Below are positions 5,423-5,970 of a stretch of DNA of 5,970 nt, in pieces; the first letter of the stretch is position 1; each line of letters starts with the position of its first letter. Position numbers and translations under genes: made by a program. Source of the stretch: Thermoleophilia bacterium (GTDB taxonomy: Bacteria; Actinomycetota; Thermoleophilia; Gaiellales; SKUG01); contig SKUG01000208.1 of assembly GCA_007122215.1 (NCBI GenBank), forward strand, positions 1 through 5,970, read 5' to 3'. The notes beneath the pieces were generated by a model that had not been told where the DNA came from, made no database searches, and saw nothing but the letters and a program-made list of their open reading frames with translations.

Positions 5423-5970
5423 ATGCCAACCGAGCAGGGCCTGCGCGATCGTGGGATCGTGGGGATGTCGGCGCTGCTCCTCGCGCTCGTGCTCGGGATT
5501 GCCGCCTGTGGACCACCGGAGCCGACACGCATCGAGCGCCCGACCAACCCGGAGGTCCGTTCCGCCCCCGAGGAGGCCGAGGAGCGCATCGCGCGCGATC
5601 CCGCCGAGCCGTTCCGGCCGTGCGCGGAGCGCATGGTGCTGCGTCCGTACGATGGTGGCGACGCCGACTCGACGCACTGGCAGCTTGCGAGCATCCGCCT
5701 GGGGTCTGGCCTGCGCATGAACTACACGGTGCCACAGGCGTGGTCGGTCGATGGCCTGGGGCGCTCGCGCTTTGACGGGGGCTCGGTCTACGTCACGGCG
5801 CAGAAGACCCGGGTCGAGCCGACCGATGACTACACCCTGACCGAGTACGCCCTCGACCTGCAGGGCCCGCGGGGACGGCTCTATCGGCATGTGACCAACA
5901 CCCCGTCCGGTGAGGCACCGTCATTCGTGCTGGTGCGGCAGATCGCGCTGTCGCCCAGCGAGCCGGGCGC
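5423..5970 (+). CDS. Putative lipoprotein of unknown function (3'-truncated by the window edge)
   Basis: An open frame runs from the ATG at 5423 to the right edge without a stop (182 full codons). The N-terminus has a basic part (LRDRG), a hydrophobic stretch (MSALLLALVLGIAA) and a lipobox ending at Cys29 (GIAAC), followed by GPPEPTR. This indicates a type II signal peptide and a lipid-anchored exported protein. Next comes a charged, proline-containing linker (about 30-66). From Cys67 (RPCAERMVLRP) onwards it looks folded, with alternating hydrophobic residues (MNYTVPQAWSVDG, GGSVYVTAQ, SFVLVRQIAL) suggesting beta structure. The phrase ending VPQAW faintly recalls actinobacterial LpqN/PsbP-like lipoproteins, but this is a guess. 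G/C-rich third positions support coding. GTG 5402 and ATG 5465 are alternative starts; 5423 gives the most normal signal peptide. No clear ribosome binding site is seen. It starts 23 bases after fumC and may be co-transcribed with it. Confidence 0.78.
   Translation, partial: MPTEQGLRDRGIVGMSALLLALVLGIAACGPPEPTRIERPTNPEVRSAPEEAEERIARDPAEPFRPCAERMVLRPYDGGDADSTHWQLASIRLGSGLRMNYTVPQAWSVDGLGRSRFDGGSVYVTAQKTRVEPTDDYTLTEYALDLQGPRGRLYRHVTNTPSGEAPSFVLVRQIALSPSEPG

Noticed and set aside
3423..5735. Very long minus-strand open frame (770 codons) opposite fumC
   Set aside because: It lies antisense to fumC, whose motifs are intact, and its translation is Arg/Gly/Ala/His-rich without family features. Long antisense frames are expected opposite strongly GC3-biased genes.
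1..5970. CRISPR array, insertion sequence, tRNA or rRNA
   Set aside because: No regularly spaced repeats, transposase motifs, terminal inverted repeats, tRNA-like cloverleaf or conserved rRNA segments were seen on either strand.

Overview
The window is a GC-rich (about 70% by eye) bacterial chromosomal segment. It carries six protein genes on both strands and no sign of mobile DNA, CRISPR, rRNA or tRNA. Strong G/C third-position bias, a flavin-dependent thymidylate synthase, a FabH-type ketosynthase, a DUF4333-like domain and an M. tuberculosis-like class II fumarase all point to an actinobacterium. The fumarase N-terminus and the unfamiliar neighbours suggest a lineage outside the best-studied genera. 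I cannot place it more precisely from the sequence alone.

Left part, plus strand: (1) the 3' part of thyX (dTMP synthesis), running in from beyond the left edge; (2) fabH (first condensation of type II fatty acid synthesis), about 90 bases downstream with a good ribosome binding site; (3) close behind it, a large membrane protein of unknown function. This protein combines an N-terminal two-helix membrane anchor, a PH-like domain interrupted by an acidic segment, a long basic coiled coil, a third membrane helix and an external DUF4333-like domain.

Middle, minus strand: a small gene whose product has a histidine-rich N-terminal half and a C-terminal zincin motif (HEVGH), so it is a putative metallopeptidase. 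Its stop region overlaps the stop of the membrane protein gene, so the two genes converge with no spacer. Its 5' end faces fumC across about 155 bases holding a plausible fumC promoter and two inverted repeats.

Right part, plus strand: fumC (fumarate to malate, TCA cycle) is complete and has all the active-site motifs, but lacks the usual N-terminal segment and has a shortened loop. It is followed 23 bases later by a lipoprotein gene that runs off the right edge.

The known genes are housekeeping genes from different pathways and do not form one functional system. The less ordinary items are the PH/coiled-coil/DUF4333 protein, the histidine-rich zincin, the shortened fumarase and the inverted repeats around the fumC promoter. 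I see no convincing evidence of a new multi-gene system.
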